A DNA stretch of 64,000 bases from Brachybacterium avium (GCF_002216795.1 NZ_CP022316.1:434001-498000), one strand, 5' to 3'. Numbered from the stretch's first letter, positions 31,845 through 41,973 are shown. Notes: generated from the sequence alone by a model not told the origin. Translations and numbers: made by a program.

Positions 31845-34800
31845 GTGTCACAGCAGACACAGGACTCCGACTCCGCGGAGTTCGGCCCGAATCAGTGGCT
31901 CGTGGACGCACTCCGCGAGCAGTGGCGCGACGATCCGTCGAGCGTCGATCCCAGTTGGGCGGAGTTCTTCTCCGCCCAGGGCTCAGTGAGCACCGACCCC
32001 TCCCCCGCCACGAACTCCCCGAGCACTCCGCGACGTCAACGGCGACGTCGACGGATGCCACCGCCTCCACGGACGCGGCGCCGCAGGGCGCCCCCGCACA
32101 GAAGCCCGATACCGGTGAGCCTCCGGCGTCCGTCACCACGAGCTCCGATCCCGTCGGGAGCGCGCCGAAGTCCTCCACCCCCTCCCGCTCCTCGGCTGCC
32201 GCCCCCGCGACCGCCCCTCAGTCCTCGAAGGAACCCTCTGCCGTGAACGCTGATCCTGCCAAGGACTCCGCCGCCTCGAAGGCACCCGCCGTCTCCACGA
32301 CCTCGGACCGCCCGGCGAAGGTCCCCACCACCACCGCACAGATCCCGGCGGTGGAGCTGCGCGAGCCCGAGGCCGTCAAGCTCCGTGGGCCCGCTGCAGC
32401 GATCGTGCGCAACATGGCCGAGTCCCTCGAGGTGCCCACTGCCACCTCGGTGCGCGATGTCCCGGTGAAGCTGCTGTTCGACAACCGCCTGGTGATCAAC
32501 AACCACCTCAAGCGCCATCGCGCAGGCAAGGTCTCCTTCACCCACCTCATCGGGTGGGCGATGATCGAGGCGATCACCGAGATCAACGACATGAACAACG
32601 GCTTCGACATCGATGAGAAGGGCAAGCCGCTCCTGCTCAAGCGCGAGGACATCAACTTCGGGCTCGCCATCGACATGCCGCGGCCCGACGGCTCCCGCGG
32701 CCTGGTGGTGCCGAGCATCAAAGCCGCTCAGCGCTTCGACTTCCGGGGGTTCTGGAAGGCCTACGAGGAGGTCGTGGCCAAGGCCCGCGCCGGCAAGCTC
32801 ACGATGGACGACTTCTCGCACACGACGGTCTCGCTGACCAACCCCGGCGGCATCGGCACCGTCCACTCCATCCCCCGCCTCATGCAGGGCCAGGGCGTGA
32901 TCGTCGGCGTCGGCGCGATGGACTATCCCGCACAGTTCCAGGGCGCGAGCCCCGCCACCCTCGCCGAGCTCGCGATCTCGAAGGTCATGACGCTGACCTC
33001 GACCTACGACCACCGGATCATCCAGGGCGCCGCCTCCGGCGAGTTCCTGAAGCGGATGGGCGACAAGCTGCTGGGCAAGGACGGCTTCTACGACCGGGTC
33101 TTCGCCTCGTTGCGCCTGCCCTACCAGCCGGTCCGCTGGGTGCCCGACAACCCCTTCCGGCACACCGAGTCCGAGCGCCTCGCACGGGTGATGGACATGA
33201 TCCATGCCTATCGCGTGCGCGGGCACCTGATGGCGGACACCGACCCGCTGCAGTACAAGGTGCGCACCCACCCGGATCTCGATGTCGAGACCTACGGGCT
33301 GACCCTGTGGGATCTGGACCGCACCTTCCCGACCCGCGGTCTGGGCGGCAAGGACAAGATGTCCCTGCGCGACATCCTCGGAGTGCTGCGCGATGCGTAC
33401 TGCCGCACCATCGGCGTGGAGTACATGCACATCTCCGATCCGGACGAGCGCGCCTGGATCCAGCAGAAGATGGAAACTCCTCGCAAGCCCTTCGACAAGG
33501 CCGAGCTGACCCACATCATGGATCGCCTGAACTCCGCCGAGGCGTTCGAGACCTTCCTGCAGACGAAGTTCGTGGGCCAGAAGCGCTTCTCCCTCGAGGG
33601 CGGCGAGGCAGTCATCCCGATGCTGGACGCGGTGCTGCACGGCGCCGCCCATGACGGCATGGACGAGGTGGCCATCGGGATGAGCCACCGCGGCCGGCTC
33701 AACGTGCTATCGAACCTGGCTGGCAAGAGCTACGGGCAGATCTTCCAGGAGTTCGAGGGCAACTACGGCCAGAAGCTCGGCTCCGGCGACGTGAAGTACC
33801 ACCTGGGCACCGAGGGCTCCTACACCTCGCACGACGGCAAGAGCACCAAGGTGTACCTCGCCGCGAACCCCTCCCACCTGGAGGCCGTGAACCCGGTCCT
33901 CGAAGGCATCGTCCGCGCCAAGCAGGACCGTCTCGAGCGTCCCGAGGAGTTCCCGGTGCTGCCGGTCCTCGTGCACGGCGATGCCGCCTTCGCCGGCCAG
34001 GGCGTGGTCACCGAGACCCTGAACCTCTCCGAGCTGCGCGGCTACCGCACCGGCGGCACGATCCACGTGATCATCAACAATCAGATCGGCTTCACCACGC
34101 TGCCGGACTCCTCGCGCTCGTCCTTCTACTCGACCGACGTCGCCAAGTCCACGCAGCTGCCGATCTTCCATGTCAACGGCGACGATCCGGAGGCCTGCGT
34201 GCGGGTCGCCGAGATCGCCTTCGAGTTCCGTCAGAGGTTCCACCGCGACGTGGTCATCGATATGCAGTGCTACCGCCGCCGCGGGCACAACGAGGGCGAC
34301 GACCCCTCGATGACGCAGCCCGAGATGTACAAGCTGATCGCCGAGAAGCCCTCGACCCGCAAGCTCTACACGGAAGCGCTCATCGAGCGCGGCGACCTCA
34401 CCGAGGAGGAGACCGAAGGCCTGGTGCGCAACTTCCAGGAGCACCTGGACGAGGCCTTCGCCTCCACTCGCACCGCACGGCCCGCCGAGTCCTCCTCGCA
34501 GGAGCAGGTCCAGGGCCTGGACCTGCCGGACGCCCAGCAGGGAGGCACCGACGACACGCCGGTGCAGACCGCGGTCGGGGCCGAGGTGCTCGAGCGCATC
34601 GGGCAGGCTCATTCGGAGGTCCCCGCCTCCTTCGAGGTCCACCCCAAACTGATGACGGTGCTGCAGCGCCGCACGCAGATGACCACTGCGGGCAATATCG
34701 ACTGGGCTTTCGGCGAGCTGCTGGCCTTCGGCTCGCTGCTGCTGCAGGGCCATCGCGTGCGCCTGGCCGGCCAGGACTCCCGTCGCGGCACCTTCGTCCA

Positions 34801-35713
34801 GCGCCACAGCGTGCTCATCGATCACGACAACGGCGATACCTGGACGCCGCTCGCCTACCTCTCCGATGAGCAGGCGCGGTTCAACGTCTACGATTCCTCG
34901 CTCTCGGAGTTCGCGGCGCTCGGTTTCGAGTACGGCTACTCGGTCGAGAGCCCGCAGTCACTGGTGCTGTGGGAGGCGCAGTTCGGCGACTTCGTCAACG
35001 GCGCGCAGACCATCATCGATGAGTTCATCTCCGCTTCCGAACAGAAGTGGGGCCAGAAATCGAGCGTGGTGATGCTCCTCCCCCACGGCTATGAGGGTCA
35101 GGGCCCGGACCACTCCTCCGCGCGCATCGAGCGCTTCCTCCAGCTGTGCGCCGAGAACAACATGCGCGTCGCCGCACCGTCCACGCCGGCGAGCTACTTC
35201 CACCTGCTGCGCAGGCAGGCACTGACCGAGCCGAAGAAGCCGCTGATCGTCTTCACTCCGAAATCGATGCTGCGCAACAAGGCCGCGGTCAGCACGGTCG
35301 AGGACTTCACCACCGGAACCTTCGAGCCCGTCCTCCAGGACACCACCGTGGATCCGGCCGATGTGCGCCAGGTGCTGCTGACCTCCGGCAAGGTCTACTG
35401 GGACCTCGTCGCCTGGCGTGAGAAGCACGGGGTCACCGATACCGCACTCGTGCGGGTCGAGCAACTCTACCCGTTGCCCACCGAGCAGCTCCAGGAGATC
35501 CTCGGCCGCTACCCGGACGCCTCGCTGGTATGGGTCCAGGAGGAGCCGCAGAACCAGGGCGCCTGGAGCTTCATGGCGATGAACTTCGCCATCGAGGTCG
35601 GACGCACGCTGCGGGTCGTCGCCCGTCCCGCCTCCGCCTCCCCGGCGACCGGGTCGAACGCGACGCACAAGGTCGAGCAGGAGGACCTGCTCACCCGGGC
35701 CTTCGAAGGCTGA
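31845..35713 (+). CDS. kgd: Multifunctional 2-oxoglutarate decarboxylase/dehydrogenase, frameshifted near N terminus
   Basis: This actinobacterial single-chain enzyme of the TCA cycle joins an E2-like acyltransferase to a thiamine-dependent E1. The N-terminal lobe ([24 protein letters not shown]) reads from GTG 31845. From about 32000 the body reads in another frame: an Ala/Thr/Pro linker, the E2 domain (ending [15 protein letters not shown]), then E1 with [25 protein letters not shown] and [11 protein letters not shown]. Adding one C to the C5 run at 32002-32006 joins both parts into about 1289 aa, the usual size. E1 activity, E2 activity and inhibition by a GarA-type FHA protein are known for the family; no such partner is in the window. 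Confidence 0.92.
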
Positions 35714-35718
35714 GCACC

Positions 35719-35752
35719 GCCGCGGGTCCCGGGTTCGCCCGGGGCCCGCGGC
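35719..35752 (+). terminator. kgd terminator hairpin with TTCG loop
   Basis: A 15-bp GC-rich stem with one G-U pair and a stable TTCG tetraloop, 6 bases after the kgd stop. Confidence 0.75.
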
Positions 35753-35757
35753 GCCGT

Positions 35758-35763
35758 TAGAGT
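35758..35763 (+). promoter_or_regulatory. -10 element (TAGAGT) before the GDSL-like hydrolase
   Basis: TANNNT element directly after the kgd terminator and 33 bases before the GTG start at 35796. Confidence 0.5.
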
Positions 35764-35795
35764 TGACGCCCCCCGTCCCCGTCCAGGAGGTCCCG

Positions 35796-36440
35796 GTGCC
35801 CACCGTGCCTATGACGCCCGCCCCGTCTCCGGAGTCCCGGATCCGGATCATCGCGCTCGGAGACGAGCTCCTCGCCGGAGTGGGTGATGCTCGGGCGCTG
35901 GGATGGCTCGGCCGTGCCGTGGCCAGCGAACAGGGAGCGGCCAACCGCATCGACGTGTTCAGCTCCGCCCTGCCCGCCGAGACCTCCGCCGAGCTCGCGG
36001 AGCGCTGGGACGAGGATGTGCAGCGACGTTTCTCGACCGAGGGGCAGGCCGACGGCTCCGTCGACAACCGGGTGGTGCTGGCCATGGGCCGCGCCGACAT
36101 CGGGACCGGGATCTCCTTGGCCCGCTCCCGGCTGAACCTCGCCAAGGTTCTCGACGGGTTGGAGCGGCTGCGCATCCCCGCCTTCGTGGTGGGGCCGACC
36201 CCCAGCACGGACGCGGGCACCACCGCCGCGGTGCGGGAGCTCTCCGGAGCCTTCGAGGACGTCTGCTCCCGCCGGCGGATCCCGTATGTCGACACGGTCG
36301 GCGGTCTGATCGGCCACGAGCAGTGGGAGTCCGATCTGGCCCGCTCTCCCGGCGATCATCCCGGGCAGGTCGGCTACGGACTGATCGCCTGGCTGGTGCT
36401 GCACGGCGGCTTCGGCCGCTGGCTCGGCACCTCCTCCTGA
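35796..36440 (+). CDS. SGNH/GDSL-like hydrolase
   Basis: This 214-aa protein has the fold signs of an SGNH hydrolase: block I appears as IIALGDELLAGVGD, a central NRVVLAMGRADIGTG stretch in place of the usual GxND block, and a C-terminal DHPGQVGYGLIAWL with the Asp-x-x-His-like element altered. The nucleophile Ser of GDS is replaced by Glu (GDE), so hydrolase activity is doubtful. There is no signal peptide. GTG 35796 is chosen because AGGAGG lies five bases before it. The substrate is unknown. Confidence 0.6.
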   Translation: MPTVPMTPAPSPESRIRIIALGDELLAGVGDARALGWLGRAVASEQGAANRIDVFSSALPAETSAELAERWDEDVQRRFSTEGQADGSVDNRVVLAMGRADIGTGISLARSRLNLAKVLDGLERLRIPAFVVGPTPSTDAGTTAAVRELSGAFEDVCSRRRIPYVDTVGGLIGHEQWESDLARSPGDHPGQVGYGLIAWLVLHGGFGRWLGTSS

Positions 36441-36476
36441 GGTGACCTCTTCCCGAGTGACCTCGGACTCAGCACG

Positions 36477-36495
36477 GAGCGGACACCGCTCCGGA
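36477..36495 (+). terminator. small hairpin after the GDSL-like gene
   Basis: CGGAGCGG-ACA-CCGCTCCG, a perfect 8-bp stem 37 bases after the stop. It is short and has no U-tract. Confidence 0.4.
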
Positions 36496-36560
36496 CGGCG
36501 CCATCCCCAGCGCCATATGACACAATCGTCGGGTCATCCGGGCGAAGGAAGGAGATCGTG

Positions 36561-36635
36561 ATGAGCAAGCGAGGACGCAAGCGCAAGGCTCGCCGCAAGA
36601 ACAGCGCGAATCACGGCAAGCGCCCCAACAGCTGA
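36561..36635 (+). CDS. 50S ribosomal protein bL37 (24 aa)
   Basis: A 24-residue, very basic peptide running from MSKRGRKRKA to NHGKRPNS. It matches the tiny actinobacterial large-subunit protein first seen in mycobacterial ribosome structures. AAGGAG stands 6 bases before the ATG. It is easily missed by gene finders. It lies next to the sigma/anti-sigma pair, as in other actinobacteria, and a strong terminator follows. Confidence 0.85.
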   Translation: MSKRGRKRKARRKNSANHGKRPNS

Positions 36636-36655
36636 CCGTGACGTCGCCGCGAGCG

Positions 36656-36701
36656 ACATGACGACGGGCCACTCCCTGCGGGGAGTGGCCCGTCGTCATG
36701 T
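36656..36701. terminator. strong bidirectional terminator
   Basis: A perfect 21-bp stem (from ACATGACGACGGGCC) with a TGCG loop, between bL37 and the convergent anti-sigma gene. Confidence 0.85.
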
Positions 36702-36737
36702 GAGCCTGAGGAGCGGGTGCGCGCCGGGGACGGGCTC

Positions 36738-37088
36738 TCAACCGTCAGCGCCCGGGAACTCGCGGCGCACCGTCGAGGTGCGGGTGATCCGCACCGTGGT
36801 TCCATCACTGTCCGTACGGGTCACCGAGACGGTGCGGCACTGCACGGCTATCCGCTCCCGCAGCTCCGAGGGAGCGCGATCAGCGCAGCTGCGGCGCACC
36901 AGCTCCTTCAACCGGCGCATCCGCTCCCATTCCTCGGCGCATTCCGGGCAGTCGTCGGCATGGCGCTGCATGCGCTGGACCAGCTCCTCGGGCAACTCCC
37001 CGTCGAGCGCCTCCTCCAGCCCGTAGCGCAGGTCGCGTCGCGCCGACTCTGCGGAGCCGGCGCGAGGGGCGAGATCGTCCTGGTTCAT
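36738..37088 (-). CDS. Zinc anti-sigma factor (RsrA/RshA type)
   Basis: This 116-aa protein should bind and silence the ECF sigma factor encoded just upstream. The zinc motif HADDCPEC gives H43, C47 and C50, within a helical ZAS domain. Relatives carry another cysteine some 25-30 residues before the His that forms the redox disulfide; here that region ([13 protein letters not shown]) has none, while C68 lies in RRSC. The C-terminal 45 residues are basic and Thr/Arg-rich. The ATG overlaps the sigma stop (ATGA). Confidence 0.87.
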   Translation of the reverse strand: MNQDDLAPRAGSAESARRDLRYGLEEALDGELPEELVQRMQRHADDCPECAEEWERMRRLKELVRRSCADRAPSELRERIAVQCRTVSVTRTDSDGTTVRITRTSTVRREFPGADG

Positions 37089-37792
37089 CGTTCGTCCTCC
37101 CCATCCGTCATTCCGCTGGTGGTGCTGCCGGTCGCCGCGCCATCGGTCCCCGCGCCGCCGCGCAGGAAACCGCTGCGGTATGCATAGTCCGAGAGCTTCT
37201 CCCGCAGCTGGCGACGCCCCCGGTGCAGGCGTGACATCACGGTCCCGATCGGGGTGTCCATGATCTCGGCGATCTCCTTGTAGGCGAAGCCCTCGACATC
37301 GGCGAGGTACACCGCCATGCGGTAGTCCTCACGCAGTTCGCCCAGCGCATCCTTGACCGCGGAGTCCGGCAGGTGGTCCAGCGCCTCGGTCTCCGCGGAG
37401 CGCAGTCCGCTGCTGGTATGCCCGGCCACCTCCGCCAGCTGCCAGTCCTCGACCGTGTCGGTCCAGGCCTCCTTGGGCCGCCGCTGCTTGGTGCGATACA
37501 TCGAGATGAAGCTGTTGGTCATGATGCGGTACAGCCACGCTCGCATGTTCGTCCCCGGGGTGAAGCGCTCACGCGCCCGGAACGCTTTCACGAAGGTGTC
37601 CTGCACCAGGTCCTCTGCATCGTGCGGGTTGCGAGTCATCCGCAAGGCGCCGCCGTAGAGGGAGTCGAGATGGGAGAGCGCCTCGGCCTCGAAGTCGAAC
37701 TCGAGGGCCGCGGCGGCCGCCGACACCTCCACGGTGCGGGCGGGGTCCGGCGCGCCCTCGTCGGGGCTCAGGACGGGATCTGTTCGGGTCAT
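37085..37792 (-). CDS. ECF RNA polymerase sigma factor (SigR/SigH type)
   Basis: This 235-aa sigma factor of the ECF oxidative/thiol-stress group has region 2 ([30 protein letters not shown]) and region 4 ([36 protein letters not shown]). The start MTRTDPV (37792) is preferred; an in-frame ATG at 37852 has no ribosome site. It is co-translated with its anti-sigma factor. I searched upstream for a GGAAT-N18-GTT autoregulatory promoter and found only a poorly spaced GGAAG/GTT pair. Confidence 0.92.
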   Translation of the reverse strand: MTRTDPVLSPDEGAPDPARTVEVSAAAAALEFDFEAEALSHLDSLYGGALRMTRNPHDAEDLVQDTFVKAFRARERFTPGTNMRAWLYRIMTNSFISMYRTKQRRPKEAWTDTVEDWQLAEVAGHTSSGLRSAETEALDHLPDSAVKDALGELREDYRMAVYLADVEGFAYKEIAEIMDTPIGTVMSRLHRGRRQLREKLSDYAYRSGFLRGGAGTDGAATGSTTSGMTDGEDER

Positions 37793-38056
37793 CGCTCTCA
37801 AACCTACGCCACCGGGGCGGGCCGGAGCGTATGCGAGCAACGGAACAGTCATGGGCTCTGCCTTCCCGGCGCCTGTGGGCGTCTCGTCCTGCGGTGGTCA
37901 TGCAGCCGCTGCGGGCTGCGACGCGCGCGGCGCATCGCCAGGTCCAACGCACGCGGCACGCTGGATGTTCCCCGGACGGTAGTCTGGACGCCGGTGACCT
38001 GGCCGACACGGCCGCGCCACCTGACCTCCTGACCCCGTCGAGAACGTGAGGACACC

Positions 38057-38623
38057 ATGTCTCTGGTCCGTCGCATCGCCCGGCCCCTGCTCGCTGCACC
38101 CTTCGTCTTCCAGGGAGTGCGCACCGCCCTGCACCCCGAGCGGGAGATCGATGTCTACCCGCCGGCCTTCGACGCGGCCGACTCCGCGATCTCCAAGAGC
38201 TCGGCCCCGGGCTTCCTGGACGTGCGCACCGTCATCCGTGCCACCGGCGCCGTCGCCGCCGGCGCCGGGATCCTGTACGCCGCCAATCGCTGCCCGCGCG
38301 CCGCAGCAGCGACCCTGCTGGCCACCACCTCCGTCGGCTGGGCCGGCCGCAAGAAGGTCTGGGAGCTGCGCGGCGAGGAGCTGACCCAGGAGGTCCAGTC
38401 GATCCTCACCGACGCCGGCCTGCTCGGCGGCGTGCTGCTGGCCGTGGTGGATCACGACGGTCGCCCCTCGCTCAGCTACCGGGCGAACAAGTTCGTCGAG
38501 CGCAGCCAGAAGAAGGCCGCGGCGAAGCAGCGTGAGATCGAGAAGAAGGCCGGAACGCTCGACAAGAAGGCGAAGAGCGCGGTCGCCACCGCGCAGAAGC
38601 AGCTCGCCGGCCAGCGGGGCTGA
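38057..38623 (+). CDS. DoxX family membrane protein
   Basis: This 188-aa protein begins with RRIARPLLAAPFVFQGVRTALHP, the DoxX opening, and has about four membrane helices (8-22, 62-82, 88-105, 125-140). The last 45 residues form a Lys/Glu/Ala-rich cytoplasmic helix (QKKAAAKQREIEKKAG). DoxX proteins are linked to thiol and superoxide homeostasis, which suits the divergent ECF sigma gene, but the role here is inferred. GAGGACACC precedes the ATG. Its stop lies 5 bases before aroA. Confidence 0.82.
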   Translation: MSLVRRIARPLLAAPFVFQGVRTALHPEREIDVYPPAFDAADSAISKSSAPGFLDVRTVIRATGAVAAGAGILYAANRCPRAAAATLLATTSVGWAGRKKVWELRGEELTQEVQSILTDAGLLGGVLLAVVDHDGRPSLSYRANKFVERSQKKAAAKQREIEKKAGTLDKKAKSAVATAQKQLAGQRG

Positions 38624-38627
38624 CGAC

Positions 38628-39953
38628 GTGGCCTCTGAGGTTCTGTGGAACGCACCGTTCGCCGACCAACCGGTCGACGCCCTGGTGCGGGTGCCGGGAT
38701 CGAAGTCCCTGACGGCACGGTGGATGCTGCTAGCCGCTGCTGCGGCGGAGCCCTCCGTGCTCCGCGGAGCGCTGGTCTCCCGCGATACGCGGCTGATGCG
38801 CGATGCGCTCGAGCGCCTCGGCGCGGTGCTCGAGGTGCAGGACGGCGCGCTGCACGTCACCCCGATCCCCGCTCCGCCCACGGATCCGGCCGATCCGGTC
38901 GAGATCCACACCGGGCTCGCCGGCACGGTGATGCGCTTCGTGCCGCTGCTCGCGGCGCTGCATCACGGCGATGTCCGCTTCACCGGTGACCCCGCTGCGC
39001 TGCAGCGGCCGATGGATCCGGTGATCGACCTCCTGCGCCAGCAGGGCGTCGAGGTCACCGAGCACGGGGAGACCGGTCGGCTGCCGCTGACCGTGCACGG
39101 CACCGGGAAGCTGCCCGGCGGCCGTCTCGAGGTCGACGCCTCCGGCTCCAGCCAGTTCATCTCCAACATGCTGCTGGTCGCCGCGCATGCGGAGGCGGAT
39201 GTCGAGCTCGTCCACATCGGTGAGGTGCTGCCCTCGCTGCCGCATATCGAGATGACCATGGAGACCCTGCGCCAGGCCGGCATCGAGGCCTCGCACGGGC
39301 TCGATGGGCAGGGCCGCCACCGCTGGCAGGTCCGTCATGGAGAGATCCGGCCGATGGAGGTCACCGTCGAGCCCGACCTCTCCAACGCCGGTCCGTTCCT
39401 GGCCGCGGCGCTGGCCACCGGCGGCACCATCGCGGTCGACGACTGGCCCGAGACCACCACCCAGCCGGGGGACGCCTACCGCGACCTGCTGACCCGGATG
39501 GGCGGAGAGGTCTGGCGCGAGGGTCGGACCATGTGCGTGCGCGGCACCGGGGAGATCCACGGCATCGACGCGGACATGTCCGCGATGGGCGAGCTGGTGC
39601 CCACGATGTCGGCCCTGTGCGCGCTGGCGGACTCCCCGTCCCGGCTCACGGGAGTCGCCCACCTGCGTGGCCATGAGACCGATCGGTTGAAGGCGCTGGC
39701 CACCGAGCTGACCAAGGTCGGTGCGCGCACTGCCGAGCTCGACGACGGTGTGGAGATCCATCCCGGTGAGCTGCGCGGCGCGGTCTTCGAGAGCTACGAG
39801 GACCACCGCATGGCCACTGCCGGTGCGATCATCGGCCTGCGGGTCCCGGATCTGCGGGTGGTCGACATCGGCACCACGCAGAAGACGCTGCCGGATTTCG
39901 TGGGGATGTGGCTGTCGATGCTGCACCCGGAGCCGGCGGCGGACGACGCGTGA
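38628..39953 (+). CDS. aroA: 3-phosphoshikimate 1-carboxyvinyltransferase (EPSP synthase)
   Basis: This 441-aa enzyme of the shikimate pathway joins PEP to shikimate-3-phosphate. VPGSKSLTAR is the N-terminal substrate loop, GLAGTVMRF the PEP-binding stretch, ASGSSQFISNMLL the central motif, and ETDRLKAL and YEDHRMA the C-terminal signatures. The motifs match class I, glyphosate-sensitive enzymes. GTG 38628 is the only start that does not run into doxX. It overlaps rsgA by GTGA. Confidence 0.95.
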   Translation: MASEVLWNAPFADQPVDALVRVPGSKSLTARWMLLAAAAAEPSVLRGALVSRDTRLMRDALERLGAVLEVQDGALHVTPIPAPPTDPADPVEIHTGLAGTVMRFVPLLAALHHGDVRFTGDPAALQRPMDPVIDLLRQQGVEVTEHGETGRLPLTVHGTGKLPGGRLEVDASGSSQFISNMLLVAAHAEADVELVHIGEVLPSLPHIEMTMETLRQAGIEASHGLDGQGRHRWQVRHGEIRPMEVTVEPDLSNAGPFLAAALATGGTIAVDDWPETTTQPGDAYRDLLTRMGGEVWREGRTMCVRGTGEIHGIDADMSAMGELVPTMSALCALADSPSRLTGVAHLRGHETDRLKALATELTKVGARTAELDDGVEIHPGELRGAVFESYEDHRMATAGAIIGLRVPDLRVVDIGTTQKTLPDFVGMWLSMLHPEPAADDA

Positions 39954-41017
39954 GACGCTCCGCGAGGGAGTACGACGAGAGCGACGTCCGCATCCGTCCG
40001 CAGCGGCGCGGCTCGCGTCCGCGCACGAAGGAGCGGCCCAAGCACGAGGATGCCGTCACCGCCCGAGTGGTCTCCGTGGACCGCGGGCGGTGGCGGACGC
40101 TGCTGGCCGAGGGCACGGCCGAGGAGCGCGCGGTCACCGCGATGCGTGCCCGGGAGCTGGGCCGCTCCCCGATCGTCCCCGGTGACCTGGTCGGTCTGGT
40201 CGGTGACACCTCGGGGCGCGAGGGCAGCCTCGCCCGCATCGTGCGCATCCGGGAGCGCAGCTCCTTCTTGCGGCGCAGCGCCGACGACGACGATTCCACG
40301 GAGCGCCCGCTGGTCGCGAACGTGGACCTGATGGTGATGGTCACTGCCGTCGCCGAGCCGGAACCGCGCGGCGGGATGATCGACCGCTGCCTGGTCGCCG
40401 CCTTCGTCGCCGGGATCGACACCCTGCTGGTGCTGACCAAGTCCGATCTGCGCTCTCCCGAGGGGTTCCTCACCACCTACACGCCGCTGGGCCTCGAGCA
40501 CGTGGTGACGCGTCGCGAGACGCCAGCACAGGCGGCGGATCCGGCGCATCCCGGCATCGTGGGCCTGGAGGAGCTGCGCGAGCGGCTCTCCGGGCGGATC
40601 AGCGTGCTCGTCGGCCATTCGGGCGTTGGGAAGTCCACGCTGCTGAATGCGCTGGTCCCGGGAACAGACCGTGCCATCGGAGGGGTCAACGACGTCACCG
40701 GGCGGGGTCGGCACACGTCCTCCTCGGCGCTGGCGATGCCGCTTCCGGCCGACTCCGGCTGGGTGATCGACACACCGGGGGTGCGCTCCTTCGGCCTGGG
40801 CCATGTGGACCCCGAGGAGCTGCTGGACGCCTTCGCTGACCTCGCTCAGCTGGCCGAGGCCTGCCCCCGCGGCTGCACCCATCTCGAGGACGCCCCGGAC
40901 TGCTCGCTGGACGAGCAGGTCGCCGCCGGAGGCGCCGGCAGCGCCGGCCCCGCCCGGCTGCTCTCCTATCGACGGCTGGCCACGACGCTGCGCAAGAACG
41001 ACCCCTGGGAGATGTGA
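39950..41017 (+). CDS. rsgA: Small ribosomal subunit biogenesis GTPase RsgA
   Basis: This 355-aa circularly permuted GTPase matures the 30S subunit. The order is OB-fold (about 45-110), G4 LTKSD, G1 GHSGVGKSTLLNAL, G2 region GRHTSS, G3 DTPGVRSFGL, and a C-terminal zinc site (CPRGCTH...CSLDE). The permuted motif order is diagnostic. GTG 39950 overlaps the aroA stop, so the two are coupled. Confidence 0.95.
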   Translation: MRRSAREYDESDVRIRPQRRGSRPRTKERPKHEDAVTARVVSVDRGRWRTLLAEGTAEERAVTAMRARELGRSPIVPGDLVGLVGDTSGREGSLARIVRIRERSSFLRRSADDDDSTERPLVANVDLMVMVTAVAEPEPRGGMIDRCLVAAFVAGIDTLLVLTKSDLRSPEGFLTTYTPLGLEHVVTRRETPAQAADPAHPGIVGLEELRERLSGRISVLVGHSGVGKSTLLNALVPGTDRAIGGVNDVTGRGRHTSSSALAMPLPADSGWVIDTPGVRSFGLGHVDPEELLDAFADLAQLAEACPRGCTHLEDAPDCSLDEQVAAGGAGSAGPARLLSYRRLATTLRKNDPWEM

Positions 41018-41104
41018 ACCGCGCCTGCGCCACGGCGATCCATGGTCGCGCCTCGGTCTCATCACGCTCCCGCGTCGCTGCGCGGGACGGGCGGGCGCGG
41101 CCCG

Positions 41105-41110
41105 TACTGT
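41105..41110 (+). promoter_or_regulatory. leaderless-type -10 element (TACTGT) for hisN
   Basis: TACTGT ends exactly 6 bases before ATG 41117, matching the arrangement at 29786 and 57110. Confidence 0.55.
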
Positions 41111-41116
41111 AGGCGC

Positions 41117-41908
41117 ATGTCCAGTCGATTCGCCGATGACCTGCGCCTGGCACACGTGCTGGCCGATGCCGTGGACCAGCTGACGATGTCGCGCTTCAAG
41201 GCGCAGGATCTCGAGGTCTCCACCAAGCCAGACCTCACCGAGGTCACCGACGCCGACCGCGCGGCCGAACAGCTGGTGCGCTCCCAGCTCGCCCGTGCCC
41301 GCTCCCGTGATCAGGTGATCGGTGAGGAGTTCGGCAGCACCGGCGCGTCCCCACGGCAATGGGTGATCGACCCCATCGACGGCACCAGCAACTTCGTGCG
41401 GGGCGTGCCCGTATGGGGCACCCTCATCGGACTCATCGAGGACGGTCGTCCCGTCGTGGGCCTCGTCTCCGCGCCGTCGCTGGGCCGGCGCTGGTGGGGT
41501 GGTGAGGGGGTGGGCGCCTGGACCGGCACCCGGATCAACAGCGCCTCACGCCTCCAGGTCTCCTCCGTCGACTCGATCGGTGAGGCCTCGCTGTCCTACT
41601 CCTCGCTGCACGCGTGGGCGGAGCAGGAGCGGCTGCCGCAGATGCTGAACCTCATGCAGCGCTTCTGGCGCACCCGTGCCTATGGAGATTTCTGGTCATA
41701 CATGCTGGTCGCCGAGGGGGCGGTCGATGCGGCCTGTGAGCCGGAGCTCGCGCTGCACGACATGGTCGCCCTGGTCCCGATCGTCACCGAGGCCGGTGGC
41801 CGCTTCACCTCGCTCACCGGTGAGGACGGGCCCTTCGGCGGGAGCGCGGTGGCCACCAACGGACGGCTGCACGAGGAGATCCTGGAGGCGCTCGCGTCCC
41901 GGGCGTGA
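41117..41908 (+). CDS. hisN: Histidinol-phosphatase (inositol monophosphatase family)
   Basis: This 263-aa Mg-dependent phosphatase probably completes histidinol formation in histidine synthesis. Motifs are GEEFG (metal Glu), WVIDPIDGTSNFVRG (metal Asp pair) and AACEPELALHDMVALVPIVTEAGG. The order aroA-rsgA-hisN is common in actinobacteria and supports HisN over a general inositol phosphatase. A ribosome site is absent, and the leaderless promoter fits that. Confidence 0.87.
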   Translation: MSSRFADDLRLAHVLADAVDQLTMSRFKAQDLEVSTKPDLTEVTDADRAAEQLVRSQLARARSRDQVIGEEFGSTGASPRQWVIDPIDGTSNFVRGVPVWGTLIGLIEDGRPVVGLVSAPSLGRRWWGGEGVGAWTGTRINSASRLQVSSVDSIGEASLSYSSLHAWAEQERLPQMLNLMQRFWRTRAYGDFWSYMLVAEGAVDAACEPELALHDMVALVPIVTEAGGRFTSLTGEDGPFGGSAVATNGRLHEEILEALASRA

Positions 41909-41967
41909 TCAGTTCGCGGCCGGAGTCCACGCCAGGGCCGCGGTCGGGGCCGTCCAGGTCCGATCGG

Positions 41968-41973
41968 TAGACT
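41968..41973 (+). promoter_or_regulatory. -10 element (TAGACT) of the phosphofructokinase gene
   Basis: It lies inside GATCGGTAGACT, a 12-mer that also precedes tRNA-Arg(TCT) at 56101. The leader would be about 35 bases. Confidence 0.5.

Noticed and set aside
37793..37960. SigR-type autoregulatory promoter (GGAAT-N18-GTT)
   Set aside because: Only GGAAG with a 15-base gap to GTT is present, so the match is poor.
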